Below are positions 10,444-20,389 of a DNA stretch of 64,000 nucleotides, in pieces. The position numbers were made by a program, and so were the translations under genes. The stretch covers positions 321,522-385,521 of the forward strand of contig CAJNDS010002302.1 of assembly GCA_905221605.1 (NCBI GenBank). Direction: 5' to 3'. Origin of the DNA: Symbiodinium natans (taxonomy: Eukaryota > Sar > Dinophyceae > Suessiales > Symbiodiniaceae). Below the pieces are notes generated by a model that worked only from the letters and a program-made list of their open reading frames with translations, was not told the origin of the DNA and did not search any database. The stretch's first letter is position 1. Each line of letters opens with the position of its first letter.

Positions 10444-10835
10444 GGGGGTTTAGGGTTTAGGGTTTATAGGGTTTATAGGGTTTATAGGGTTTATAGGGTT
10501 TATGGGATTTATAGGGTTTATAGGGTTTATAGGGTTTAGAGGGTTTACAGGGTTTACAGGGTTTATAGGGTTTATAGGTTTTATGGGGTTCATAGGGTTC
10601 ATAGGGTTCATAGGGTTCATAGGGTTTATAGGGTTTATAGGGTTTATAGGGTTTATGGGGTGTATAGGGTTTAGAGGGTTTAGAGGGTTTAGAGGGTTTA
10701 TAGGGTTTCAGAGGGTTCAGAGGGTTTAGAGGGTTTAGAGGGTTTAGAGGGTTTAGAGGGTTTAGAGGGTTTAGAGGGTTTAGAGTCTAGAGGGTTTAGA
10801 GGGTTTAGAGGGTTTAGAGGGTTTAGGGAAGCTTC
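10440..10835. repeat. 9-bp telomere-variant array
   Basis: Tandem GGGTTTATA changing into GGGTTCATA and then GGGTTTAGA; about 43 units. Derived from the telomeric heptamer by a 2-bp insertion and re-amplified. Confidence 0.9.
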
Positions 10836-10838
10836 GTA

Positions 10839-10955
10839 GGCAGTGGTGACTGGGGCCAGAAACAGGATGCTGGCTTTTAGGGTGGGGGAGTTCTCTGAAG
10901 TTCGATGACTGCGCGCGAGCCTGAAACCCGCCAGGAGCTGGCAGAACATGAGTCA
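10839..10955 (-). CDS. Possible exon fragment
   Basis: Minus frame with FCQLLAGFRLARSHRTSENS and on to TTAYEAS. Continuous with repeat-derived codons at its end. Weak. Confidence 0.25.
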
Positions 10956-11069
10956 GTTCAAGGCTCTGGGTGTGGGATGTGGGTCTGGGCCACGTAGTCC
11001 CTAAACCCTGAACCCTAAACCCAAAACCCTAAAGGGTAAACCGTAAACCCTAAACCCTAAACCCTAAAC

Positions 11070-11159
11070 ACCTATGGCTTTCTTGTGAAGCGGCGGCAAG
11101 ACTGGCAGGGTGCGACCTTCCACCGCCTTGCGGTCCAATCGTCCGAGCAAGGAGCCTGG
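11070..11159 (+). CDS. Exon between C-rich and G-rich tracts
   Basis: Thirty open codons: YGFLVKRRQDWQGATFHRLA then VQSSEQGAW, with a donor TGG|GTGTTTAG made by the start of the telomeric tract. Good third-base G/C. Product unknown. Confidence 0.55.
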
Positions 11160-11304
11160 GTGTTTAGGGTTTAGGGTTTAGGGTTTGGGGTTTAGGGTTT
11201 AGGGTTTAGGGTTTAGGGTTTAGGGTTTAGGGTTTAGGGGTTAGGGGTTAGGGGTTAGGGGTTAGGGGTTAGGGTTTAGGGTTTAGGGTTTAGGGTTTTG
11301 GCAG

Positions 11305-11355
11305 ACATGTGCCGCCATGGCCCTAACTTGGGATAGCGCTGCACCTCGGCAACCC
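11305..11355 (+). CDS. Small exon-like fragment
   Basis: Preceded by gggttttggcag, i.e. a telomeric repeat converted to an acceptor; reads TCAAMALTWDSAAPR. Confidence 0.35.
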
Positions 11356-11616
11356 CAAACCCTAAAAGCCCCTAAACCCTAAACCCTAAACCCTAAACCC
11401 TAAACCCTAAACCCTAAACCCTAAACCCTAACAAAACCCCAGGCCTCCCAAAGCCCCTTATGAAACACCCGAAACCACCCATAGATCCCAGGCGCTAAAC
11501 CCAACAACCCAACAACCCTAAACCCTAAGCCCTAAACCCTAAAACCCTAACACCCTAAGCCCTAAACCCGAAACCCTAAACCCTAAACCCTAAACCGCAG
11601 CTCGCGGCTCCTTCAC

Positions 11617-11698
11617 CGCAACTCTGACAAAGGCCCTCCCCTCAGCTTTCGGCTCAGCTCTCTCTTGGCAATGTCCTTTTCTCTGGAGTTGAGCACTC
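11617..11698 (-). CDS. Exon with both splice sites
   Basis: Acceptor aaccagcccag, donor TTGCG|GTGAAGG; reads VLNSREKDIAKRELSRKLRG then GPLSELR. CCCTAAA left, TTTAGGG right on the plus strand. Product unknown. Confidence 0.6.
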
Positions 11699-12065
11699 CT
11701 GGGCTGGTTTAGGGTTTAGGGTTTAGGTTTATAGGGTTTAGGGTTTAGGGTTTAGGGTTAGGGTTTAGGGTTTAGGGTTTAGGGTTTAGGGTTTAGGGTT
11801 TAGGGTTTAGGGTTTAGGGTTTAGGGTTTAGGGTTTAGGGTTTAGGGTTTAGGGTTTAGGGTTTAGGGTTTAGGGTTTAGGGTTTAGGGTTTAGGGTTTA
11901 GGTTAGGGTTTAGGGTTTAGGGTTTAGGGTTTAGGGTTTAGGGTTTAGGGTTTAGGGTTTAGGGTTTAGGGTTTAGGGTTTAGGGTTTAGGGTTTAGGGT
12001 TTAGGGTTTAGGGTGGGTTCAGGGTTTAGGGTTCAGGGTTCGTTCGGGTTCACTGGGGGAGGTTT

Positions 12066-12153
12066 GGCGCCCCTGCAGCATATTTCACATATCATTCCCA
12101 GCTTCGGGTTCATGCGTTGAGGGGTGGAGGGGTCCAGCGGTGTCGCGTTCAGG
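12066..12153 (-). CDS. Exon with Cys-rich end
   Basis: Acceptor ccgccccgacag; reads LNATPLDPSTPQRMNPKLGM then ICEICCRGA. The C-x2-CC cluster could be a metal-binding half-site. Confidence 0.55.
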
Positions 12154-12600
12154 CTGTCGGGGCGGAGGTTAGCTCAAACCCTTTGGGGTTTCAAGGTTGC
12201 GGGCCTGGGGTGTGGGTGGGGTTCGTAAGGCTTTTGGAGGCTAAGGGCTAAGGGCTTACAAGAGAGGCAAAAGAAGAAAAGTCATGTGGGTTCCTCTTTG
12301 ACCCTCATATAACCTTGCAACCCCTACAAAGCCTAGGCCCTAGAAACCTACAAACTTTAGAAACGCAAGCCTGCAAAATCTAGAAACCTGGCAACCCTAA
12401 ATGCTGGAAACCTTCAACCCTCAACCCTACAATTCCTACACCCTAAAACCCCATAAGCCCGAAACCCTACAAACCCTATGCCCCCTAACTTCCCACTTCA
12501 TTCTAGGAGTTCAGTAAGCCACCAGATCCAAAAACCCTAAACCCTAATCCAAGACGAAACCCCTAAACCCTAAACCCGAAAACCCTAAATTCCCAAACCC

Positions 12601-12676
12601 TCGGCCCCTGAGCAGCGTGCCGATCAGCTGGAGCGCATCATCCCGATCCAGCTCGAAGCTCTCGTTGCCTGGGTTC
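12601..12676 (-). CDS. Exon-like fragment, acidic helix
   Basis: Acceptor gaacccag (repeat-derived); reads GNESFELDRDDALQLIGTLL then RGR. Product unknown. Confidence 0.5.
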
Positions 12677-13027
12677 GGGGGTCCAGGGGTCTAAACCCTA
12701 ATCCCTGAACCCTGAACCCTGAACTCTAAACCCGAAACCCTAAACCCCAAACCCTGTTAGGGTTAAGGGCTCAAGGTTTTAAACCCTAAGACCTAACCCT
12801 TATGCGGGTTTAGGGCTCAGGGTTTACAGCTTACGAATAAAAACGGGCTCCGCGGCTTTCGGCATGAAACTGATTGGGTGGGGGTCGGGTTTTGGGCTTT
12901 GGGTTCAGGGGTTTAGGGGTTTAGTTAGGGTTTAGGGTTTGGGGTTTGGGGTTTGGGGTTTAGGGTTTAGGGTTTAGGGTTCAGGGTTCAGGGTTTAGGG
13001 TTTATGGTTTAGGGTTCTGGCTTGGTA

Positions 13028-13108
13028 AGTAGGCTTCGTAAGTTGGGCTATGGGAATTATTTAAAAGGTTTCTAGGGGATACGAAGTAGACTTACTAAGT
13101 CAAAATCC
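13028..13108. repeat. Family G element
   Basis: Starts near GTAAGTAGGCTTCGTAAG and contains GATACGAAGTAGACTTACTA as in 5652-5735. Confidence 0.6.
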
Positions 13109-13198
13109 AAATGCTTGGCAACCCAAAACCTTAAACACTAAACCCTAAACCCTAAACCCTAAACCCTAAGCTTGACCCAAACCCTAGACCCCAAACCC

Positions 13199-13277
13199 TA
13201 TGAGCCGAGCCAGGAAGCTGTCCCCATCTTCGAAGTCGTTCATGGAGAACTTGTACCTGGTGCAATCTTTCCTTGTT
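13199..13277 (-). CDS. Exon between C-rich and G-rich tracts
   Basis: Reads KDCTRYKFSMNDFEDGDSFL then ARLI, with G/C-ending codons. The donor ATAGG|GTTTGGGG is supplied by the telomeric repeat. Clear coding look; product unknown. Confidence 0.65.
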
Positions 13278-13360
13278 AGGGTTTAGGGTCTAGCGTTTAT
13301 AGGGTTTAATTGATTCGAGTCTGTATTGTGGGTAGTGAGAATGTAAATGCGGATTAGAAG

Positions 13361-13860
13361 TGGATAGCATTGGTGTGTGCGGCGCCCTGACACGACACGC
13401 CGGAACGGGCAGGAGAGCGCAAACGAGGGACTGTTGCATGAGTGCATGTACTCGGAGGTTCATGGTACTTTGTAATCCGCTTATAACTGTACTTGCTGCA
13501 TGAGTGCATGTACTTGGAGGTTCACGGTAGTTTGTAACCCACTTATAACTGTACTTATAACCCAATGATAACTCCATCAGGATACTTAATGGGCTTATGC
13601 GCAGGTGATGACTACACTTATGATCAGTACCCTGAACCTCCAAGTGCAGCATCTACTTTGCACACAGCGCGGCAGTACCTTCAACCCCCTGGTTCTTAGT
13701 AGGGAATGGGGGAAGTCGGGCCCTATATATACCCTTTAAGGGATTCTATAGGGTACCTCACTCCCTCAGTCCCTACTAAGAGGCAGTCAAGTGCTCCAGT
13801 GGTGGGCACGAGCCACCGCTCTTGTTGGAGGCTTGCTGGGCCAACAAGTTTGAGATCTGA
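13361..13860 (+). CDS. Three-exon gene end with introns made of family A and family D elements
   Basis: Exons 13361-13457, 13645-13691 and 13787-13860 (TGA 13858-13860). The first exon follows a ggattagaag acceptor and ends CGGAG|GTTCATGG inside a family A arm; the second starts after cctccaag at the far arm of that element and ends CCTG|GTTCTTAG; the third starts after ctaagaggcag. Both introns are GT-AG (187 and 95 nt), both are whole foldback elements, and the reading phase agrees at both joints. C-terminal part reads KCSSGGHEPPLLLEACWANK. No family recognised. Antisense frames are also open (e.g. NLLAQQASNKSGGS at 13788-13870), so the strand is probable rather than certain. Confidence 0.55.
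13451..13644. repeat. Family A element with 62-bp partial tandem duplication
   Basis: The left end (TGCATGAGTGCATGTACTYGGAGG...) is present twice, at about 13437-13498 and 13499-13560; the right arm ends TGAACCTCCAAG at 13644. Confidence 0.8.
13692..13786. repeat. Foldback element, family D copy acting as an intron
   Basis: GTTCTTAGTAGGGAATGGGG at the left and CCCTACTAAGAGGCAG at the right; central TATATACCCTTTAAGGG. Confidence 0.8.
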
Positions 13861-14038
13861 AGTACCTGGCGCTTAGGGTTTAGGGTTTAGGGTTTAGGGT
13901 TTAGGGTTTAGGGTTTAGGGTTTAGGGTTTAGGGTTTAGGGTTTAGGGTTTAGGGTGCAGGGCTTAGGGTGGTCGACGCGACCTCATGAATCCGAATCCC
14001 AAAAAAACCCCTAGTTTAGGGTTTAGGGTTCAGGGTTT

Positions 14039-14142
14039 AGGGATGTTCCCCCTTTTCCTGACAGTCCTTCATAGGGATTCTGGTACCCCCTCTCAAAGCC
14101 CTATGAATCAAGGACTGTTAGTATACGGGGGAACATCCCAAG
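14039..14142. repeat. Foldback element, family B copy
   Basis: GGATGTTCCCCCTTTTCCTG..AGTCC and GGACTGTTAGTATACGGGGG AACATCCC form long inverted arms. The left edge abuts telomeric repeat. Confidence 0.85.
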
Positions 14143-14159
14143 GCAATTTTGGGTTCAGG

Positions 14160-14219
14160 GTTTTCGGGGCCCATTTCGGCAAGAAGCGGGGTGGCCTTGA
14201 CCGTTGACAGCAGTTGCTA
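14160..14219 (+). CDS. Exon-like fragment after family B element
   Basis: Reads FSGPISARSGVALTVDSSC then TAA. Weak but open and GC-rich. Confidence 0.3.
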
Positions 14220-14236
14220 AACCCAAAGGTAACCTA

Positions 14237-14345
14237 CTTGGAGGTTCATGGTACGTAGTAGCCCAAGTGTAACCGTACTTTTAAGCCAACTAGGATTTTG
14301 CCATATGTTTTTTGTTTTAACGGGGATACCCAAGGGTAGTTCTTA
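14237..14345. repeat. Family A element, left part only
   Basis: CTTGGAGGTTCATGGTACGT AGTAGCCCAA; the right arm is missing. Confidence 0.6.
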
Positions 14346-14588
14346 GGCTATTGCAGTCTCCAGCACCCCTAAACCCGAAGCTTGGGATTTAAAGGCTTCC
14401 TCCTCCCAAAACCTAAGCCCTCATGAGACCAAAACACCCTGCACCCTGAGGCCTACACCTTGAAACCTAATCTAAGCCAAAGCCTACACCGGAAACACCC
14501 CAACCTTTGAAAACCCGAGCCAAACCCTAAACCCTACACCTCAGAACCCCAAACCCTAAACCCCAAACCCTAAACCCTAAACCCTTTT

Positions 14589-14676
14589 GCCCAAAGCACC
14601 TCGGATGCCAACCCGGAATGGCTAACCTTCCGAATGCCGGGCATCGGCTGCTTTCCGGGTTGCAAGGGGCTCCAGG
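14589..14676 (+). CDS. Exon whose donor is the telomeric repeat
   Basis: Plus frame AQSTSDANPEWLTFRMPGIG then CFPGCKGLQ, ending CCAGG|GTTTGGGG at the first telomeric unit. C-rich tract to the left. Strong coding look. Confidence 0.6.
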
Positions 14677-14853
14677 GTTTGGGGCTTAGGGCGTGATTGG
14701 GGTTGAGGGTTGAGGGTTGAGGGTTTAGGGCTTAGGGTTTAGGGTTGAGGGTTGAGGGTTGAGGGTTTAGGGTTGAGGGTTTTGGGTTTTGGGTTTAGGG
14801 TTTAGGGTTTAGGGCCGGTATTTCAGGGTTTGGGGTTTAGGGCTTGTGGGGCA

Positions 14854-14911
14854 GCTTACTGGAGCAACCACCCTTGGGAGCACTAAGCCCTTAGACATCC
14901 TAAACCCTTGA
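14854..14911 (+). CDS. Exon-like fragment
   Basis: After ttgtggggcag: LTGATTLGSTKPLDILNP, TGA. Short. Confidence 0.35.
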
Positions 14912-15359
14912 ACATCATCAACCTGAATTCAAGCTTGAGCACTAGACCCTAAACCCTAAACCCCAAACCTGAAACCCTAAAGCCTAAACCCTAAAACCTA
15001 AAACCTAAACCCTAAACCCTAAACCCTAAACCCTAAACCCTAAACCCTAAACCCTAAACCCTAAACCCTAAACCCTAAACCCTAAACCCTAAACCCTAAA
15101 CCCTAAACCCTACCCAAGTCGCACAAAAAAGACCTAGGGTTTTGAGTGTTGGGTTTAGGGTTTAGCTAGGCCTCTCACACTCAAAACCCTAACCCCCAAA
15201 CCCTAAACCCCCAAACCCTAAACCCCCAAACCCTAAACCCTAAACCCCCAAACCCTAAACCCTAAACCCCCAAACCCTAAACCCTAAACCCCCAAACCCT
15301 AAACCCTAAACCCCCCCCAAACCCTAAACCCCCAAACCCCAAACCCCTGTGGCGTGGCA

Positions 15360-15437
15360 CACCGGGCCTCTGCCGTTCCTTCTCCAACAGCGGCCATGGC
15401 TGTGACAGGCTACTGAAGACAAGAATCCCACAGGCCC
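15360..15437. CDS. Exon-like island, strand unresolved
   Basis: Plus: acceptor ccttctccaacag, frame GHGCDRLLKTRIPQ, GC donor. Minus: frame SLSQPWPLLEKERQRPGVPR running to a repeat-derived GT. Both are plausible. Confidence 0.35.
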
Positions 15438-15507
15438 AAAGCACAAACCCAAACACAGAACCCTAAACCCTAAACCCTAAACCCTAAACCCTAAATCCCA
15501 AACACAG

Positions 15508-15570
15508 AATGCCGCGTTCTTGAAGTGTTCGGACCTGAAAATGCCCGGATCGCATGAAGGAAGCTGCTGA
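15508..15570 (+). CDS. Exon-like fragment
   Basis: After aacacag: NAAFLKCSDLKMPGSHEGSC then TGA. A further plus frame at 15627-15821 (after tcctggacag it reads KHARNPAVVAVIFSHHEHHD and a hydrophobic tail) may belong to the same gene. Confidence 0.4.
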   Translation, partial: NAAFLKCSDLKMPGSHEGSC

Positions 15571-16086
15571 GGACAAGGTGCTGCTGACGGAAGGCTGAAC
15601 CGTTGGCAAGCTACAGGAACTGAGCCGTGGACGCTGTCGGCAAAGCAAGCAGTCAACGTCAACTGATGCGGAAACACATAACACACATTCCTGGACAGAA
15701 ACATGCCAGAAATCCGGCCGTTGTCGCTGTGATCTTTAGTCATCACGAGCATCATGATTATGACTATATTGATGCGGCTATCACGCTTGTTTTTTGTGTG
15801 ATTCTTGCTGTTCATGTATGATACTACCATGGATATGTTACTACGATTGCGACTGTGTCCGGTAGCGTTGCAACAAGGGCCGAGGGTTTGACACTTTAGC
15901 GTTGAGGGTTTAGGGCAAATGGTTGAGGGCTTAGGGCTGAGGGTTTAGGGTTTAGGGTTTGGGGTTTGGGGTTTGGGGTTTGGGGTTTGGGGTTTAGGGT
16001 TTAGGGTTTGGGGTTTCGGGTTTGGGGTTTCGGGTTTAGGGCTTCTCACCAGCCGAGTTCCCCACCAGGATTGCAGGTCTCAGGCA

Positions 16087-16215
16087 CTTGAAGGTTCAGT
16101 GAACTTAGTAGCCCAATTATGACTGCACTTATAACCCAATTATAACCCTATTGGGGTACTTAAGGGGCTTCTAAGTAGGTGATAACTACACCTATAGTTG
16201 GGTCACTAGTCCCTG
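16087..16215. repeat. Foldback element, family A copy
   Basis: CTTGAAGGTTCAGTGAACTT AGTAGCCCAATTATGACTG.. through TATAGTTGGGTCACTAG; right tip eroded. Confidence 0.7.
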
Positions 16216-16225
16216 CATCCTTTTA

Positions 16226-16530
16226 CAAAATACACCCCCCTAATTAATTTAAAAAAAAATCCAGAAAATCCTGCCGAAACCGACCCCGCCTTTTAAAACC
16301 TATTCCGAATTAGGGGGTGGGTTCAGGGCTCCCAGAACCCCAAGCCAATCCTAAACCCTGAAACCCTAAACTCCTTTACACCCAGATTAGTTTGGTAATT
16401 ACTTGAACCCTCCAAACCCTGAAGCCTAGACCCTAAACCCTTTAGACCCCAAACGTGACATTCGGATAAAAACATCCCCCTAATAATAGCGCAGTTCGAG
16501 CTTCTACCACCCGTTTAATATTAGGGGGAA
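16226..16530. repeat. Two family M foldback pieces
   Basis: 16226-16312 has CCCCCCTAATTAATTT..GAATTAGGGGG and 16468-16530 has CCCCCTAATAATA..TTTAATATTAGGGGG. Same ends occur at 47591-47710. Confidence 0.6.
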
Positions 16531-16803
16531 CGGATCCCTAAACCCTAAACCAAGTACCGGATCGTGGACCGAATGCACCCAGAACCGAAGCCCGAAGAAG
16601 CCGTAAAACCCTCTGCCCCAAACCCGAAGCTCTCAACCCTGTCTTTATGCATATGTAGAGAGAGAGAGACTCTTATTGCTACTCCTTATCCTTTTTTATA
16701 TGTTTTTTTTTTTTTTTTTGGGGGGGGGGGGGGGGTTGAGGGAGGGTGGACGAGGGTTGTTCTACTATAATGGACACTGCCAGGGCACTAAGCTTTAGAA
16801 AAG

Positions 16804-16862
16804 CCCCGGACACCTACACCACTCGCAGCCAGGCCTCTTCCGTCCTTTGCGCCTGCATCCAG
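16804..16862 (+). CDS. Small exon with GC donor
   Basis: After tttagaaaag: PDTYTTRSQASSVLCACIQ, then CATCCAG|GCTTTAGG. Product unknown. Confidence 0.45.
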
Positions 16863-16987
16863 GCTTTAGGGTGTGTAGGGTTTAAACCCCTAGACCCTAC
16901 ACCCCTAAACCCTACACCCTAAACCCTAAACCCTAAACCCTAAACCCTAAACCCTAAACCCTAAACCCTAAACCCTAAACTCTCTAC

Positions 16988-17061
16988 ATCAGTGGAGGAG
17001 CTGAGAGACGCGCCGTGGCTGCGAGGTCGAGCTGCTCGAGGTAGATCTGCGCGAACCATCC
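16988..17061 (-). CDS. Exon with both splice sites
   Basis: Acceptor aagccttag, donor CTGAT|GTAGAG; reads GWFAQIYLEQLDLAATARLS then APPL. G/C third bases favour this strand over an alternative plus frame. Flanked C-rich left, G-rich right. Confidence 0.6.
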
Positions 17062-17348
17062 CTAAGGCTTGGGATCTCGGGCCTTTGCTCGGCATTTAGG
17101 GCTTGCGGTTTAAGGGTTTAGGGTTTAGGGTTTAGGGTTTAGGGTTTAGGGTTTAGGGTTTAGGGTTTAGGGTTTAGGGTTTAGGGTTTAGGGTTTAGGG
17201 TTTAGGGTTTAGGGTTTAGGGTTTAGGGTTGTTTAGGGTTTAGGGTTTAGGGCTTGCGGTTTAAGGGTTTAGGGTTTAGGGTTTAGGGTTTAGGGTTTAG
17301 GGTTTAGGGTTTAGGGTTTAGGGTTTAGGGTTTAGGGTTTAGAGGTTT

Positions 17349-17556
17349 GGGAGTGGCACAGCTCTCAACGAAAGACTGGCAGTTGGGTTTAGGGTTTAGG
17401 GTTTGTAGGGCTGTCTGCTGCACTCTGGATCGAAGCAGCCATGCTCAGTGCCTATATCCCCCGTTGAACTTGCCAACTATACGTCGAAGCCAGCAGAGGT
17501 ACCGGAGTCCAGGGTGGCAAAAGTCCATAGCCAAAACCCGAAGCCACAAAAACTAA
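17349..17556 (+). CDS. Two exon-like segments split by a 22-nt telomeric piece
   Basis: 17352-17384 reads VAQLSTKDWQL; then GTTTAGGGTTTAGGGTTTGT AG; then 17411-17545 reads GCLLHSGSKQPCSVPISPVE and on to SKPAEVPESRVAKVHSQN. The insert is too short for normal splicing and could be a recent insertion into an exon. Confidence 0.5.
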
Positions 17557-17654
17557 CCCCTAAACCCTATATCGTCAAAAACTGAAACCTGAGCCCTATA
17601 CCATACATAACACTAAACCGTACCCTGACCCCAATCCCTAAACCCTAACCCCCT

Positions 17655-17757
17655 CCTTCATCGTGCACGGCCCGCGGTGCGACACCCTCGGGAGTGAAAC
17701 GGCATGCCCCAGGGGAACGAAAAGGTTGAAAACCCTCCACCAAACAATGACTACATG
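17655..17757 (+). CDS. Exon-like fragment
   Basis: Plus frame FIVHGPRCDTLGSETACPRG then TKRLKTLHQTMTT and TGA. Product unknown. Confidence 0.4.
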
Positions 17758-17865
17758 ACGAACCCTCAACCCCTAAACCCTAAACCCTAAACCCTAAACC
17801 CTAAACCCTAAACCCTAAACCCTAAACCCTAAACCCTAAACCCTAAACCCTAAACTCCTGTCCTA

Positions 17866-17952
17866 ATCTTCTCCTTCCTGGGGGGCACTCATCGGGCCAC
17901 CAAGCGCGTTTTACGCCCGAGCCTTTCGCCAGCCAGGGAGGCCAAGTCTGAT
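17866..17952 (+). CDS. Exon-like fragment between C-rich and G-rich tracts
   Basis: Frame FSFLGGTHRATKRVLRPSLS then PAREAKSDF; open on both ends. Confidence 0.4.
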
Positions 17953-18279
17953 TTTAGGGTTTAGGGTTTAGGGTTTAGGGTTTAGGGTTTAGGGTTTAGG
18001 GTTTAGGGTTTAGGGTTTAGGGTTTAGGGTTTAGGGTTTAGGGTTTAGGGGGTAGAGGGTTCAGGGTTTAGGGGTAGAGGGTTGAGAGTTTAGGGCTTAG
18101 GGTTTAGGGGTTTAGCGTTTAAGCAGGGTTTAGGGTTCTCGAAATTCAGGTCCCTTCGAAACTTCCTTGTAGGGCTTTAAGGCTTATTGCTTAAAGGTAC
18201 CCCCCCCCCCCCCCCGGGTTTAGGGTTTAGGGTTTAGGGTTGAGGGTTTAGGGTTTAGGGTTTAGGGTTTAGGCCGCCC

Positions 18280-18390
18280 AACCTGGCAGCGTCTTACTGC
18301 CTGGTGGGAAAAGGAGCAGAGAGCTCTCGGAGGGGCTCAGAATGCCAATGGCCTGCCGGGCTCTTTTGTTCATGGCGGCTGTGAGAGGTC
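18280..18390 (+). CDS. Exon-like island, probable plus strand
   Basis: Plus frame AAQPGSVLLPGGKRSRELSE and on through MPMACRALLFMAAVRG. The minus frame (HEQKSPAGHWHSEPLREL) is also open. Confidence 0.4.
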
Positions 18391-18880
18391 TGAGGGTTTA
18401 GGGTTTAGGGTTGAGGGTTGAGGGTTTAGGGTTTAGGGTTTAGGGTTTAGGGTTCAGGGTTTAGAGTTTAGGGTTTAGGGCTTAGGGCTTAGGGCTTAGG
18501 GCTTAGGGAGATTCCTTTACTGCAAGTCACATGAGGATGCCTAGGAAGTGCCGGCGAGAGGCACCAAAACCCGTGTGGAGATCGGGGTGGGAGGGCGCCC
18601 TAAACCCTAAACCCTCAACCCTAAACCCTAAACCCTAAACCCTAAACCCTAAACCCTAAACCCTAAACCCTAAACCCTAAACCCTAAACCCTAGACCCTA
18701 AAGGGATGTAGCTACACAAGAGTACAATCATAACTCGTAGAAGGACTCCAAAGGACTCCAATACACATAACTGAGGAAACACAGTCAGGAAAAAAGTTTC
18801 GACCTCACCCGAAACCCTAAACCCTAAACCCTAAACCCTAGACCCTAGACCCGAAACCCTAAACCCTAAACCCTAAACCC

Positions 18881-18944
18881 CCTTTTACGCGGCACCTGAA
18901 CATGTTACGGAGTCGAGGTATCATAGCCTGCGTGGCGGAGAAAT
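18881..18944 (+). CDS. Exon-like fragment
   Basis: FTRHLNMLRSRGIIACVAEK then TGA. A second short segment, TPAELEGCLC, follows a cataataccag acceptor at 19110. Confidence 0.4.
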
Positions 18945-19268
18945 GAATCCACCGGAACAAAAACAGACTATTCTTTCTGTACCGGTGGAGTCCTGGCGCG
19001 CTAGGAGTCTACGGAGGACTCGGGGGGCGGTTGCCCTTGCCATGATTGTAGACTCGTGACTTTGGATCGTGGGTCGACATTTCGTCCTATCTGAATATCT
19101 CTGAAGTCATAATACCAGGACCCCAGCAGAACTTGAAGGGTGCCTCTGCTGACTAAACCCTAAAACCCTAGACCCTAAACCCTAGACCCTAGACCCCGGA
19201 CCTGAACCCTGAATAATTTTCAATACACCCTAAACCCTAAACCATGAAGCCTATGTCCTTACTTCTAG

Positions 19269-19332
19269 GGCCCTCTTCTGGCCTCGACTTTACTCAGATG
19301 ACCCCAGGCCTCCTTTTCATCTTGCCCCGAAG
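19269..19332 (+). CDS. Exon with pyrimidine-rich acceptor and telomeric donor
   Basis: Acceptor tgtccttacttctag; reads ALFWPRLYSDDPRPPFHLAP; donor CCGAAG|GTTTAGG. Confidence 0.55.
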
Positions 19333-19416
19333 GTTTAGGAGCTCAAGGACCCTAAACGCTAAACCCTAAACCCTAAACCCTAAACCTTAAACCCTAAACC
19401 TTAAACCCTAAACCAA

Positions 19417-19491
19417 GCCCTGCGGAGTCACTGCATTCAATGGCCTGGCCGTGAAGTCTGGGAGCAAACCCAGAACCCTTCTGGCCTGAAA
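19417..19491 (+). CDS. Exon-like fragment
   Basis: Two plus frames are open (RSHCIQWPGREVWEQTQNPS or PCGVTAFNGLAVKSGSKPRT); donor AAAAG|GTTTAGG. C-rich left, G-rich right. Confidence 0.45.
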
Positions 19492-19662
19492 AGGTTTAGG
19501 GTTTAGGGTTTCGGGTTTCCGGTTTCGGGTTTCGGGTTTAGGGTTTAGGGTTTGGGGTTTAGGGTTTAGGGTTTAGGGCCACAGCGGTTTGGGGGCTCTG
19601 TGTCGTCGAGGAGATCAAGCCGGTTTAGACTTTTGGGGTTTAAGGTTTAGGACTTAGGTTTT

Positions 19663-19747
19663 GTTTGGGGGCACTCCTGACAATGAATCTGGGAATTCCT
19701 GAAGTCAAATCCGGGCTCTTCACTCATGGGTGGTGGACTAATCTTGG
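19663..19747 (-). CDS. Exon-like fragment
   Basis: Minus frame ISPPPMSEEPGFDFRNSQIH then CQECPQTKP; C-x2-C motif. Product unknown. Confidence 0.5.
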
Positions 19748-19814
19748 GTTCGGGGTGCAGTTCGGGTTTTCAATTTCGGGTTTAGGGCTTATGGGGTTTA
19801 GGGCTTCGGGTTAA

Positions 19815-19872
19815 GGGCATCTGTTGTAGCAGTGACAGGGCGCGCCAGGCGCAACACCAAAAGGCAGAGTTC
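19815..19872 (-). CDS. Exon-like fragment beside family C element
   Basis: Minus frame ELCLLVLRLARPVTATTDAL, starting at the end of the family C element. Confidence 0.4.
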
Positions 19873-19961
19873 GATATGGGGGCTTCCGAAAATAGGGGTA
19901 CCCCGTTTATACCCCAAATAGAACAGAATCCCCTTAAAAGGGACCCCCAAAAGGGCACCCC
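19873..19961. repeat. Family C element, right arm replaced by telomeric repeat
   Basis: ATATGGGGGCTTCCGAAAAT AGGGGTACCCC at the left; after AAAAGGGCACCCC the sequence becomes CCCTAAACCC. Confidence 0.7.
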
Positions 19962-20151
19962 CTAAACCCTGAACCCTAAACCCCAAACCCTAAGCCCCAA
20001 ATGCACATGTGGAGAGCCCAGCCTGAGGCACATGGCGGTGCTGCCGCAGGAACCGGCTGACCTTCCGTGAGCACTTCAGGTGCTGAACCTTAAATATCAT
20101 ACTTGATCACTGCACAGAAACACCACACACCCATAATTGAGGGGCTCTTAC

Positions 20152-20292
20152 CGTAAACCCTCGCACAGGGGAGTTCGAGTAGCTTTTGAAGGGATTACAT
20201 GGGGACCTGAATTCCCTATGAAAAACTCGTGATAGCAAGGCTGAAAGGCCCTTGGAGCCAGCCACGCCTCAACAGCCTGCTCCGCCCCAAGA
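20152..20292 (-). CDS. 47-codon exon with GTAAGA donor
   Basis: Acceptor gttgtcgtttcgag, donor TTTACG|GTAAGA. The 141-nt frame has no stop and no Met: SLGAEQAVEAWLAPRAFQPC, YHEFFIGNSGPHVIPSKATR, TPLCEGLR. One of the strongest single exons here. Its length is a multiple of three. Function unknown. Confidence 0.7.
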
Positions 20293-20389
20293 CTCGAAAC
20301 GACAACCCCCCCCCCCCCCCGCCCCCCTAACCCTAAACCCTAAACCCTAAACCCAAACCCTAAACCCCAAACCCTACCCTAAACCCTAA

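Noticed and set aside
10502-10729. (GFI)n ORF
   Set aside because: Translation of the 9-bp array GGGTTTATA.
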